From: Allocatelliglobosispora scoriae
GTDB lineage: Bacteria; Actinomycetota; Actinomycetes; Mycobacteriales; Micromonosporaceae
DNA: 64,000 nt
Assembly: GCF_014204945.1 (NCBI RefSeq)
Contig: NZ_JACHMN010000002.1
Coordinates: 1,874,503 to 1,938,502 of the forward strand
Direction of reading: 5' to 3'
This document shows, piece by piece, positions 49,621-57,836 of this stretch (its first letter is position 1; each line of letters opens with the position of its first letter). The translations under genes were made by a program, and so were the position numbers. The notes beneath the pieces were generated by a model. It was not told the DNA's origin and did no database searches. It was given only the letters and a program-made list of their open reading frames with translations.

Positions 49621-50211
49621 ATGGGCATCGACGCACTCATGGCAGCCCTGCCGGACTACGCGAAGGACATTCGGCTCAATCTTGGTTCGGTCATCGACGA
49701 CTCCCTCCTCACCGAGCAGCAGCTCTGGGGGACTCTGCTGGCCAGCGCCATCGCCGCTCGGAGCGCTGTGGTGATCCGCGAGGTCGGCGCCGACGCGGTC
49801 CTGCACCTCGGTGCCGAGGCATTGCAGGCGGCCAAGGCAGCGGCCTCGATCATGGCGATGAGCAATGTGTTCTATCGGGCCAAGGATCTGATCGGGGACG
49901 AGGCGTATCTGTCGTTGCCTGCGCGACTGCGGATGACCGCGGTGGGGCGGCCCGGGGTGGACAGGGTGGATTTCAAGCTGTGGTGCCTGGGGGTCAGCGC
50001 CGTTCATGGGTGCGGGGTGTGTTTGTCCTCGCACTCCGCGGCGGTGGTGGCCGCTGGGATTGCGGTGGAGGTGGCGCACGAAGTGTTTCGGGTGGCTGCT
50101 GTGGTTCATGCGGTTGCGGTCACTGTGGACGGTGAGGCCGCATTGGGGTCGACCTTGGGGGTAGGTGATCCCGGCATGGGGCACCCCCAACCCCCGTCGT
50201 GGTCACGGTGA
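49621..50211 (+). CDS. ahpD: Alkyl hydroperoxidase AhpD
   Basis: This 196-aa protein belongs to the AhpD/CMD family, small alkyl hydroperoxidases that can also reduce AhpC through a lipoyl adaptor. The redox motif is HGCGVCLSSHSAAV with the CxxC and following His. The N-terminal half has MGIDALMAALPDYAKDIRLN and SNVFYRAKDLIGDEAY, typical of AhpD. GGAGG precedes the ATG by 5 nt. No ahpC is adjacent, which is unusual. The link to lipoylated E2 in this genome region is suggestive only. Confidence 0.93.
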   Translation: MGIDALMAALPDYAKDIRLNLGSVIDDSLLTEQQLWGTLLASAIAARSAVVIREVGADAVLHLGAEALQAAKAAASIMAMSNVFYRAKDLIGDEAYLSLPARLRMTAVGRPGVDRVDFKLWCLGVSAVHGCGVCLSSHSAAVVAAGIAVEVAHEVFRVAAVVHAVAVTVDGEAALGSTLGVGDPGMGHPQPPSWSR

Positions 50212-50255
50212 GGGGCAACCACCTGTTAGGTCAGCACGGTCCTGAGCGCCGCGGT

Positions 50256-50330
50256 GATCACACCGTTTTCCCTGAAGATGGCGTGATCATGGGCCTTGAT
50301 CACACCGTTTTCCCCCAACTTGGTGTGATC
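50256..50330. repeat. Two tandem GATCACACC hairpin units
   Basis: The 18-bp sequence TGATCACACCGTTTTCCC occurs at 50255-50272 and 50297-50314. Each copy starts a hairpin: GATCACACC pairs with GGCGTGATC (50280-50288, one mismatch) and with GGTGTGATC (50322-50330, perfect). Confidence 0.75.
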
Positions 50331-50367
50331 TCCACGCACGGCGCGCGGGAGCGGGGTTCGCGCAGCT

Positions 50368-50448
50368 GGTGATCGCGTCAAGTTCGGGGATTTAGACGTG
50401 ATCTTGGATCGTGATCACGTCTAAATCCCCGAACTTGACGCGATCACC
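50368..50448. repeat. 36-bp perfect inverted repeat G
   Basis: Arms 50368-50403 and 50413-50448 are perfect complements over 36 bp with a 9-nt loop, the longest perfect palindrome in the window. GATC occurs at both ends of each arm. Confidence 0.88.
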
Positions 50449-50633
50449 GCAAAGGAAGCGTCGTTGGCGAGCTCCGCGGCGGCATGTGTGATCTGCGAGG
50501 CCCGCAGGGAAGGGGGCGGCGCACACCCGCACCGCGCGGACCAGCTCAAACAACCACCACCTCCTCGTCGGCGCGCCCTTAAACCCCCTCCCGACCGCGA
50601 GATGCCACAAACCGCCGCACCACCACGAGCGCG

Positions 50634-50708
50634 CCGCAAGATCGTCGCAACTCTTGAAGAGTTGGTCCCGATAACACCAACTCTTCAAGAGTTGCGACGA
50701 TCTTGCGG
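50634..50708. repeat. Inverted pair of repeat family A (copies 6 and 7)
   Basis: Arms 50634-50666 and 50676-50708 are 33-bp perfect complements separated by 9 bp. Each holds the core CAACTCTTGAAGAGTTG (50648-50664; inverse at 50678-50694). The arrangement repeats that at 2893-3031 with a shorter spacer. Confidence 0.88.
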
Positions 50709-50769
50709 GGGGCATGACCGCCCTGCGGGACCGGGTCCTGCCCGCGGTCCCCGATCGCCACCTCCTGGT

Positions 50770-50775
50770 TACCCT
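50770..50775 (+). promoter_or_regulatory. -10 box of a probable leaderless transcript
   Basis: TACCCT lies 7 nt before the GTG at 50783. Confidence 0.5.
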
Positions 50776-50782
50776 GGAAAAC

Positions 50783-51535
50783 GTGACCACCGAACCCCGC
50801 GACCGTTCCATCCGCTTCGCCGCGGTCTTCAACTTCCGCGACGTCGGCGGGCTCACGACCGCCGCCGGACAGACGGTGAAGCACCGCCGGCTGTTCCGCG
50901 CCGACACGCTGTCGAGACTCGCGGACGCCGATCGGGAGGCGTACAACGCGCTGGGCGTACGCACGGTCATCGATCTACGCAGGCATGAGGAGGTGCTGAG
51001 CGGACGGGCACCGGAGTGGGCCGCGCCGACCTACATCCACCACCACATCGACCACCCCTACTGGAACAGGGCCGACTACCGCGAGGAGCTCGGGGTGGTG
51101 GCCTTTCTCAGCGATCGTTATCGGGAGCTGACCACGCACGGTGCCCGCGACCTGGCGCAGATCGTCGAGGTGATCGCAGATCCGGAGAGCGGGCCGGTCG
51201 TGGTGCACTGTGTGGCCGGGAAGGACCGGACCGGAACGGTGATCGCGTTGACGTTGGAGCTGCTCGGGGTGCCCGACGAGGAGATCGCGGCCGATTACGC
51301 GCTGACGGAGCGGTCCGAGGACGCCTACTCGCGGTGGGCATCGGTCAATGTGCCCGGGTTCGCGGAGGCGCCGCCGGTGCCCTACTACGTGAGTACGCCC
51401 GGCGAAGCGATGCTCAATACGCTGTCGCACCTGCGGGCGGAGCACGGCACGATCACGAACTACCTGGTGAACGCAGGCCTCAAGCCCCAGTCGATCGAAT
51501 CGCTGCGCGCCAAGCTGCTCGACGAACCGCGCTGA
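50783..51535 (+). CDS. Tyrosine-protein phosphatase (PtpB-like)
   Basis: This 250-aa protein has the Cys-based phosphatase signature VVHCVAGKDRTGTV, with nucleophile Cys and Arg. It starts with FNFRDVGGLTTAAG and FRADTLSRL, as in the Y_phosphatase3 family that includes mycobacterial PtpB. It is probably a tyrosine or dual-specificity (possibly lipid) phosphatase in the cytoplasm. The GTG is leaderless. In-frame codons upstream run back into repeat A and are not used. It converges with the SigK-regulated genes. Confidence 0.9.
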   Translation: MTTEPRDRSIRFAAVFNFRDVGGLTTAAGQTVKHRRLFRADTLSRLADADREAYNALGVRTVIDLRRHEEVLSGRAPEWAAPTYIHHHIDHPYWNRADYREELGVVAFLSDRYRELTTHGARDLAQIVEVIADPESGPVVVHCVAGKDRTGTVIALTLELLGVPDEEIAADYALTERSEDAYSRWASVNVPGFAEAPPVPYYVSTPGEAMLNTLSHLRAEHGTITNYLVNAGLKPQSIESLRAKLLDEPR

Positions 51536-51576
51536 ACCCATATGACCGCTCGCCCGATCGCCGCACCTGCCGGCGG

Positions 51577-53055
51577 CTACGTGACCGTGACCGCGACGGT
51601 GTGCAGGCCGGTGGCGCCGTCGGGGAACGGGGTCGCGCGGGCCTCGGTCTGCACGTCGCCGGTCTTGTCGATGGCGCGCACCTTGATCGAGTGGCCGCCC
51701 GCCGGGGCCTTCCAGGCGTAACGCCACTGGACCCAGGTGTCGGCGGTGGCGACGGGGATGAGCTCCGCCTCGACCCACTGCCCGCCGTCGATCTGCAGCT
51801 GGACCGAGGTGATGCCCCGGGTCTGCGCCCACGCGACGCCGGCGACGGTGACCTCACCGGCCTTGATCTGGGCGAAAGGCAGCGGGCGATCGATGCGGGA
51901 GGCGGTCTTGACGGGTGCCTTCGCGGCCCAGCCCCGCTTCACCCAGTAGGGGTCGAAGTCGGCGAAGGTGCCGAGCTCGATGTCGACGATCCATTTGCAG
52001 GCGCCGACGTACCCGTAGAGGCCGGGGGTGAGCATCCGCATCGGGAAGCCGTGTTCGAGGGGCAGCGGTTCGCCGTTCATGCCGATCGCGAGCATGGCGT
52101 CCCGGCCGTCCAGGACGGTGCTCACCGGCGTACCGATCGTCATGCCCTCGGTCGCGCGGGAGATGATCTGGTCGGCGCCGGACTGGATGCCGGCCTCGCG
52201 CAGCAGGCCGGCGAGCGGCACGCCGAGCCATTTCGCGTTGCCGATGTAGGGTCCGCCGACCTCGTTGGAGACGCAGTTGAGCGTGATGTCGCGCTCGGTG
52301 AGCGGTCGTTTGAGCAGGTCGGCGAAGGTGAGCGTCATCGGCCGGTCGACCATGCCGTGGATGCGCACCTGCCACGATTCCACGTCGATCGTCGGCACCG
52401 TGAGCGACGTGTCGACCCGGTAGAACTCGCCGTTGGGCGTGAAGAAGCTGGTGGAGCCGTTGGGCTGTGGCTTGGCGGCGTCGGCGGGGGCCGGGAGCTT
52501 GATCGCGTCGCGAGCACGCTGCGCGTCCCGCCCGGTCACCTGCCGCAGCACGGCCGCGCCCGCTCCGGCCACGGCGACACCCCCCGCGATGATCGCCGCG
52601 GTGGTCAGGAAGCGTCGGCGCCCGCCGGCTTCGCCGATGGGCCTGGTCAGGATGGCGAGTACGCCGACGGCCACCACCCCGCCCACGATCGGTGCCAGCA
52701 CGTCGATGGACCGATGGGCGGGACGGCTCAGCGCGGCGATGACGCCCAGGACCCCGAAGAGGCCCACCGCCGCCAGCCCCGCCGTCCGTTTCCGGCTGGC
52801 CAGGATGCCGACGAACGCGGCGAAGGCCACCAGCCCGACGACGATCCCGGTGAGCAGGAGCGGCTTGTCATTGGTGCCGAAGTTGCGGACCGCCCACTCC
52901 TTGACCGGAGTCGGGGTGGCGTCGATGACGGAGCCGCCGATGGTGACGAGCGGGGAGGCTTCGGGGCGGGTGAGCGAGGCCACCAGCTCCGCCGCCGCGA
53001 GACCCGCGGCGGCGGAGAGAAGGCCACAGAATGCCGGCCTGACCAGTGGTTTCAT
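51577..53055 (-). CDS. Membrane-bound molybdopterin-dependent oxidoreductase (sulfite oxidase-like)
   Basis: This 492-aa protein has four or five N-terminal membrane helices to about residue 170. The soluble domain of sulfite-oxidase type follows: FYRVDTSLTVPTIDVESW, then ITLNCVSNEVGGPYIGNAKW with the Mo-ligating Cys, GFPMRMLTPGLYGYVGACKW, and a C-terminal dimerisation domain (VTVAGVAWAQTRGITSVQLQ). It is the second gene after the fasciclin lipoprotein, 8 bp downstream, and probably SigK-controlled. The substrate is unknown; methionine-sulfoxide-type repair or sulfite oxidation are family options. Confidence 0.9.
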   Translation of the reverse strand: MKPLVRPAFCGLLSAAAGLAAAELVASLTRPEASPLVTIGGSVIDATPTPVKEWAVRNFGTNDKPLLLTGIVVGLVAFAAFVGILASRKRTAGLAAVGLFGVLGVIAALSRPAHRSIDVLAPIVGGVVAVGVLAILTRPIGEAGGRRRFLTTAAIIAGGVAVAGAGAAVLRQVTGRDAQRARDAIKLPAPADAAKPQPNGSTSFFTPNGEFYRVDTSLTVPTIDVESWQVRIHGMVDRPMTLTFADLLKRPLTERDITLNCVSNEVGGPYIGNAKWLGVPLAGLLREAGIQSGADQIISRATEGMTIGTPVSTVLDGRDAMLAIGMNGEPLPLEHGFPMRMLTPGLYGYVGACKWIVDIELGTFADFDPYWVKRGWAAKAPVKTASRIDRPLPFAQIKAGEVTVAGVAWAQTRGITSVQLQIDGGQWVEAELIPVATADTWVQWRYAWKAPAGGHSIKVRAIDKTGDVQTEARATPFPDGATGLHTVAVTVT

Positions 53056-53063
53056 GGCGAAGG

Positions 53064-53660
53064 TCAGGGCATCAGAACGGAGTCGATGATGTAGACCGTG
53101 GCGTTGCCGGTCTGCACGTTGCCGCAGACCACGGCGGCGTTTCCGTTGACCTTGAAGTCGGTGCCGCTGCCGGTCACCGTCAGGTCCTTGCCCTCGAGCG
53201 TCTTGTGGGTGCCCGCGAGCTGGTCGGGCGAGAGCCGGCCCGGCACGACGTGGTAGGTGAGGATCTTGGTCAGCGTCGCGTTGTCGGCGAGCACGGCCTG
53301 CAGGTCGGCAGCCGGGATCTTGGCGAACGCGTCGTTGGTGGGCGCGAAGACGGTGATGTCCTTCGCGCTGTTGAGCGAGTCGCCCAGGTTGGCCTTGGTG
53401 ACGGCCGTGACCAGGGTCGACAGGAGCGGGTTGCCCGAGGCTGCTGTCGCGACCGGCACCTTGGCCATGGCCTCGAAGCTGCCCTTGTTCGCCGGGTCCG
53501 TGGGTACTGCGGCGCAACCGGCACCGAACTCATCGCTCGCGGCGGCGCTGGCACTCGCGCTGGCGCCGGTCGAGGTGGTCATCTCGGTGCTTCCGCAGGC
53601 CGCGATGGCCAGCAGGAGTGCTCCGGAAGCGGCTATCTGGGTGAATCTCCTGGCACGCAT
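53064..53660 (-). CDS. Fasciclin-domain lipoprotein (MPB70/MPB83-like)
   Basis: This 198-aa protein starts with a lipoprotein signal peptide (LLLAIAACGS, lipid-modified Cys22) and an Ala/Ser linker. One fasciclin (FAS1) domain follows: SLNSAKDITVFAPTNDAFAK, LTKILTYHVVPGRLS and a final NATVYIIDSVLMP. It resembles MPT83/MPT70, the main SigK targets in M. tuberculosis. A promoter matching that of sigK lies about 40 bp upstream. It is exported and anchored to the outer face of the membrane, where FAS1 domains usually mediate adhesion. Confidence 0.93.
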   Translation of the reverse strand: MRARRFTQIAASGALLLAIAACGSTEMTTSTGASASASAAASDEFGAGCAAVPTDPANKGSFEAMAKVPVATAASGNPLLSTLVTAVTKANLGDSLNSAKDITVFAPTNDAFAKIPAADLQAVLADNATLTKILTYHVVPGRLSPDQLAGTHKTLEGKDLTVTGSGTDFKVNGNAAVVCGNVQTGNATVYIIDSVLMP

Positions 53661-53699
53661 GGCGAGTTCCCTTCAAGTAGCTGATGTGCTCTTGTCCGG

Positions 53700-53728
53700 T
53701 ATTCGAAGCATGCGTGCCAGAGGATGGG
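53700..53728 (-). promoter_or_regulatory. SigK-type promoter of the fasciclin operon
   Basis: On the minus strand CCCATCC (+ 53722-53728) and TCGAATA (+ 53700-53706) are separated by 15 bp. Both boxes and the spacing are identical to those upstream of sigK, and they resemble the CCATCC/CGAAT promoters described for mycobacterial SigK. Confidence 0.82.
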
Positions 53729-53745
53729 TCTATTCCAGATATTTC

Positions 53746-54489
53746 CTAGGTCATCGGGATATCGCTGATCGCGGGCGCGCTGGGAGCCTTCGATCCGCCC
53801 GCCGGTTCCTGGGTCAGGGCGAGGACGTCCTTGCCCACGACACCGCTGATCAGACGCGTACCCCCGGAGTGCCCGTCGGCGAGCACACCGGCCGAGACCG
53901 GAGTCGTGCCGTCGACCAGCCACAGCTGATAGGTGTGGTCGGCGCCCGGTGCGGTGAGGTCGTTGAGGAAGACCACGCCCGCGTTCTGGCTGGGTGACAT
54001 GACGATCGCCATCCGGCCACCGCCGACGACCGGCGCGCTGCGCATGACGGCGTCGGGAGCGGAGAGCACCTGCTGGATCCGCTGCGCCTCGGCCTGTGCG
54101 GCCACGGTCTGCTGCGACTGCCTGTCGAGACGGCTGTCCATCACGGCGTAGGTGGTGGAGCCCGCCGCGACGGCGAGAATCCCCGCCGCGAGCGTGTAGG
54201 CGGCCCGCCGGCGCCACGGCGACGGAATCAAGGCGGTTTCGCGGTCGGGGCGGCGCGGTGGCAGCTGCCTGGTCCGGGCGACCTCGGCGAGGACCTGGGC
54301 CCGCAGCCGGGGCGGCGGCACCGACCAGGCGCCGTCGGCGAGGCGGCCGGCGATCTCGGACAGCTCGTAGATCTCGGCCGAGCAGACGTCGCACTGCGCG
54401 AGGTGCCGGGAGAAGGCGATCCGCTCCTCCTCGCTCACCGCGTTCAGGACATACGGGCCAGCCAGCGCATGGATGTCCATGGTCGTCAT
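53746..54489 (-). CDS. rskA: Anti-sigma-K factor RskA
   Basis: This 247-aa protein has a cytoplasmic N-terminal anti-sigma domain with a zinc-binding-type HLAQCDVC (HxxxCxxC) near residue 30. One membrane helix follows (AAYTLAAGILAVAAGSTTYA, about residues 95-115), then the RskA outer domain (VFLNDLTAPGADHTYQLWLV near its centre). It holds SigK inactive until regulated proteolysis releases it. Its ATG overlaps the sigK stop by 4 bp. The fasciclin operon downstream is the likely regulated target. Confidence 0.93.
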   Translation of the reverse strand: MTTMDIHALAGPYVLNAVSEEERIAFSRHLAQCDVCSAEIYELSEIAGRLADGAWSVPPPRLRAQVLAEVARTRQLPPRRPDRETALIPSPWRRRAAYTLAAGILAVAAGSTTYAVMDSRLDRQSQQTVAAQAEAQRIQQVLSAPDAVMRSAPVVGGGRMAIVMSPSQNAGVVFLNDLTAPGADHTYQLWLVDGTTPVSAGVLADGHSGGTRLISGVVGKDVLALTQEPAGGSKAPSAPAISDIPMT

Positions 54490-55118
54490 CCCGTCACCTC
54501 CACACCCAAGCAGTCCCTCAACCGGATGAGCCCGTCGCGCATCCTCGTCTTGATCGCCGGCAAGCCGGTGTCGAGCAGCTGGGCGACCTCGCGATAGGTA
54601 TGGCCCCCGTAATAGGCCAACGTGATCGCCTCCCGTTGCAGTTCGGTGAGGCCCTTCAGGCATCTCCGCACGAGCTGCTGTTCCAGCCGTGCGGTCGCCG
54701 CGTCCTCCACCTCGTCATAGGGCGTCTCCATCGACGCGGCGGCGACCCGGCGGGTGCGCTCGGCACCGGCCTGCTCCGATCGGACGCGGTCGACGCTGCG
54801 GCGATGCGTGATCGTGAAGATCCAGGCGGTCGCCGAGCCCTTGGACTGGTCGAACCGGCTGGCGGTCCGCCACACCTCCACGAGCACCTCCTGCGCGACC
54901 TCCTCGGCCTGCGCCGGGTCGCGCAGGACACGCTTCGCGAGGCCGTAGACGCGGGGCGCGACGCTGTCGTAGAGGCGGGCGAAGGCTTCCTCGTCACCGC
55001 GCGCGACAGCTTTGAGCAGCATCTCCGCATCCGGTGCCGTGGTTGCGTCCGGCTCGGGTACCGCCTGTAAACGATCGTCGCGTCGTGACGCGCGGGGGCG
55101 CTGATCACCACTACTCAT
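54486..55118 (-). CDS. sigK: ECF sigma factor SigK
   Basis: This 210-aa ECF sigma factor has region 2 (FARLYDSVAPRVYGLAKRVL, AEEVAQEVLVEVWRTASRFD, GSATAWIFTITHRRSVDRVR) and region 4 (LTELQREAITLAYYGGHTYR, then LDTGLPAIKTRMRDGL). It is closest to SigK by sequence and by its operon with rskA. The upstream promoter is the same as that of the fasciclin operon, which indicates autoregulation. The first 30 residues are a charged extension. The ATG at 55118 is favoured because it follows the promoter. Confidence 0.93.
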   Translation of the reverse strand: MSSGDQRPRASRRDDRLQAVPEPDATTAPDAEMLLKAVARGDEEAFARLYDSVAPRVYGLAKRVLRDPAQAEEVAQEVLVEVWRTASRFDQSKGSATAWIFTITHRRSVDRVRSEQAGAERTRRVAAASMETPYDEVEDAATARLEQQLVRRCLKGLTELQREAITLAYYGGHTYREVAQLLDTGLPAIKTRMRDGLIRLRDCLGVEVTG

Positions 55119-55168
55119 GAAGGCCGACCCTTTCCGCTGGCTCTTCGGCCACAAAGCCGCTTGATATC

Positions 55169-55197
55169 TATTCGAACCCAAACAGAGATCGGATGGG
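55169..55197 (-). promoter_or_regulatory. SigK-type promoter of sigK-rskA
   Basis: On the minus strand CCCATCC (+ 55191-55197) and TCGAATA (+ 55169-55175) are separated by 15 bp, about 50 bp before the sigK ATG. It matches the fasciclin promoter exactly in both boxes. Confidence 0.82.
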
Positions 55198-55290
55198 TGG
55201 CAAGTCGCACACGTCGTGCGAGGGCGCCGTCACCCTACGGTGCTAATGTATGCACTTCCCTCGATCGCCCGTGGAACGTGAGGCAGAGGC

Positions 55291-57450
55291 TTGAAATCGC
55301 GTACCTCGAACCTCCGAGTAAAGATCGCCTTCCTGCTGGTCTCATTGACCGCATTATGGGCCTTCGCCGCCTTCGTCACCCTTCGCGAAGGCTTGAACCT
55401 CATCTGGATCAGCTCGCTCGACCAGCAGGTGGGACGGCCGACCGACAGCCTCGTCTCGCTCCTGCAGGACGAACGACGGCTCTCCGCGGTCGCGCTGGCC
55501 GGGCCCGCCGACGCGCCCCGGGACGCGCTCACCTCCGCCCGGGCCAAGACCAACGCCGCGGCCGACGTCTTCCGGACCTCCGCGCTCGGCTCGTCGGCCC
55601 AGTTCGCCGCCACCGGCCTGGCCCGGCAGCGCATCGATGAGCTCAAGGCGAAGCTCGACCTGCTCGAGACGAAGCGGTCCGAGATCGACGCACGTCTGAT
55701 CACCCGGACCGGTGCCGTCAAGTACTACACCGACACGATCGGCATCGGTTATCAGATCTACGAGACGATCGCGACCTTCGACGACCGGGACATCAACACC
55801 CGCCTCGGCCACCTGCTGACCATGTCGCGGGGCCGGGAGGTGCTCTCCCAGGAGGACGCCCTGATGTCCGGGGTGCTCGCCGACGGCAACTTCCGCACCC
55901 ACGAGGCGGCCGAGTTCGGCCAGCTCGTCGGCGCCCAGCGCTATATCCGCACCCTCGGCCTCGCCGGGCTGCCCGACGACGCCGCGATCTTCGACCCGGT
56001 CCTCAAGGGCCCCGAGCTCACCAAGCTGCAGGAGGTCGAGGACCGGCTGATCCTCGGATACCGCGACGACGCCACCATGCCCGTGGTCAGCGCGGCGGAG
56101 TGGCGGGCCGCCGTCGACCCGGCACGCGTAGCCCTGATCCAGCTCGACAACGATCTCGCCGATGCCGCGGTCGAGCGGGCGAGCTGGCCCGCGATCCTCG
56201 TCGTCGTGCGGCTCGTGCTCGCCGCCGGTCTGGGGCTCATCGCCGTCATCGCCTCCGTCATCGTCTCGGTGACGACCGCCCGCGCCCTGGTCAGCCAGCT
56301 CCGGCGGCTGCGCGACGCCGCCGACGAACTCGCCACCGTGCGCCTGCCCCGCGTCGTGGAGCGACTGCGCGCCGGTGAGGAGGTCGACGTCGCCGTCGAG
56401 GCACCACCCTTGATCTTCGGCGACGACGAGATCGGCCAGGTGGGCCAGGCATTCAACGCCGCCCAGGAGACCGCCGTGCGCACCGCGGTCGAGCAGGCGG
56501 AGCTCCGCCGCAGCGTCCGCGATGTCTTCGTCAGCCTCGCCCGGCGCAGCCAGACCCTGCTGCACCGCCAGCTCACCCTGCTCGACGGCATGGAGCGCCG
56601 CGCCTCCGACCCCGGTGAGCTCGACGAGCTCTTCCGCGTCGACCACCTCGCCACCCGGATGCGCCGCAACGCCGAGAACCTCATCGTGCTCTCCGGCGCG
56701 GCACCCGGCCGTGGCTGGCGGCGTACCGTCCCCGCGGTCGACGTGATCCGGGCGGCGATCGCCGAGGTCGAGGAGTACACGCGGGTCACGCTGCTGCCGA
56801 CCGACCCCGCCGGGCTCGCCGGACGGGCCGTCGGCGACGTCATCCACCTGCTCGCCGAGCTGATCGAGAACGCGATCTCGTTCTCGCCGCCGCACACCAC
56901 CGTCGACGTGCGGGGCAGCGAGGTCGGCACCGGTTACACCGTCGAGATCATCGACCGCGGGCTCGGCATGAGCGACGCCGACCTCGACGAGGCCAACGAG
57001 CAGCTCCGGCACCCGCCGGAGTTCAAGCTGAGCAGCACCGCGCGCCTCGGCCTCTTCGTCGTGGGGCGGCTCGCCGAGCGCCACCACATCGAGGTGCAGC
57101 TGCGGCGCTCGCCCAGCGGCGGCACCGCCGTCATCGTGCTCATCCCCGGCGAACTCATCACCGAGACACCGGCCCTGCCGGCACCGGCTGCGCTCGCGAT
57201 CGCCGCGGCGCCGCTCGTCGCACCACCGCAGCGTCCGGACGGCGAGCGCGAACTCGCACCGTCGGGGCTTCCGCTGCGTACCCGCAAAAACAGCCGCAGC
57301 GTGCCCACCCAGGCCGAACCGAGCGAGGTGGTCGGCGGGCCAGCGGCCGAGCAGGCTCGCAAGCTGATGGCGTCATATCAGCTCGGCTCCCGGCGCGCCC
57401 GTTTCGAGATACCGGAGGATATGGATGCAACCCCAGAAAACGACGGCTGA
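55291..57450 (+). CDS. Conservon sensor kinase-like protein CvnA (nitrate/nitrite-sensing domain)
   Basis: This 719-aa membrane protein is the first gene of a conservon. An N-terminal helix (AFLLVSLTALWAFAAFVTL) leads to an extracellular NIT-type helical domain (to about residue 295). A second membrane helix, a HAMP-like linker, then an HATPase domain with N box LIENAISFSPPHT and DRGLGM follow. No clear phospho-acceptor His motif is visible, as is usual for CvnA. A Pro-rich tail follows. The TTG at 55291 has AGAGG nearby. CvnA is thought to act with CvnB-D as a membrane signalling complex. Confidence 0.9.
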   Translation: MKSRTSNLRVKIAFLLVSLTALWAFAAFVTLREGLNLIWISSLDQQVGRPTDSLVSLLQDERRLSAVALAGPADAPRDALTSARAKTNAAADVFRTSALGSSAQFAATGLARQRIDELKAKLDLLETKRSEIDARLITRTGAVKYYTDTIGIGYQIYETIATFDDRDINTRLGHLLTMSRGREVLSQEDALMSGVLADGNFRTHEAAEFGQLVGAQRYIRTLGLAGLPDDAAIFDPVLKGPELTKLQEVEDRLILGYRDDATMPVVSAAEWRAAVDPARVALIQLDNDLADAAVERASWPAILVVVRLVLAAGLGLIAVIASVIVSVTTARALVSQLRRLRDAADELATVRLPRVVERLRAGEEVDVAVEAPPLIFGDDEIGQVGQAFNAAQETAVRTAVEQAELRRSVRDVFVSLARRSQTLLHRQLTLLDGMERRASDPGELDELFRVDHLATRMRRNAENLIVLSGAAPGRGWRRTVPAVDVIRAAIAEVEEYTRVTLLPTDPAGLAGRAVGDVIHLLAELIENAISFSPPHTTVDVRGSEVGTGYTVEIIDRGLGMSDADLDEANEQLRHPPEFKLSSTARLGLFVVGRLAERHHIEVQLRRSPSGGTAVIVLIPGELITETPALPAPAALAIAAAPLVAPPQRPDGERELAPSGLPLRTRKNSRSVPTQAEPSEVVGGPAAEQARKLMASYQLGSRRARFEIPEDMDATPENDG

Positions 57451-57829
57451 GCTGGCCTGGCTCGTCGATGAGCTGGTCGAGCGAGTGCCCGACGTGCAGA
57501 GAGCGATCGTGCTCTCGGCCGACGGGCTGCTGATGGCCTCGTCCTCGGGCCTGACCCGCGAGGAGGCCGACCACTTCGCGGCGATCGCCGCCAGCCTGCA
57601 CGGCATCGCCCGGGGCGCCGGGCGCATGTTCGCCAAGGGCGGCATCCGCCAGGCGATCATCGAGATGGACCTCGGGTTCCTCTTCGTCACCGCCGCCGGC
57701 AACGGGGCGTGCCTCGCCGTCATCGCGGGGGCGGAGGCCGACGCCGGGCTCATCGCCTACGAGATGGCGATGCTCGTCGCGCGGGTCGGCAAATACCTCA
57801 CCGCACCCGTGCGCACGGCTGCCGGGTGA
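57425..57829 (+). CDS. Roadblock/LC7 domain protein CvnB
   Basis: This 134-aa protein has the Roadblock/LC7 fold: ELAWLVDELVERVPDVQRAI, then LSADGLLMASSSGLTREEAD and DLGFLFVTAAGNGACLAVIA. In conservons it is the putative regulator of the GTPase CvnD, similar to MglB. It overlaps the cvnA end by 26 bp, with an ATG inside the last codons of that gene, and is followed after 7 bp by cvnC. Confidence 0.93.
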   Translation: MQPQKTTAELAWLVDELVERVPDVQRAIVLSADGLLMASSSGLTREEADHFAAIAASLHGIARGAGRMFAKGGIRQAIIEMDLGFLFVTAAGNGACLAVIAGAEADAGLIAYEMAMLVARVGKYLTAPVRTAAG

Positions 57830-57836
57830 CGCACTG

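Larger units (their letters stand above)
50212..50782. other. 571-bp non-coding region rich in palindromes
   Basis: No convincing gene is visible between ahpD and the phosphatase start. The space holds two tandem 33-bp hairpin units (50256-50330), a 36-bp perfect inverted repeat (50368-50448), about 180 bp without recognised structure, an inverted pair of repeat A (50634-50708) and the phosphatase promoter. Confidence 0.7.

Noticed and set aside
50255-50314. Short direct repeats with a spacer, resembling the start of a CRISPR array
   Set aside because: There are only two copies, each is itself half of a hairpin, and no cas genes are near.
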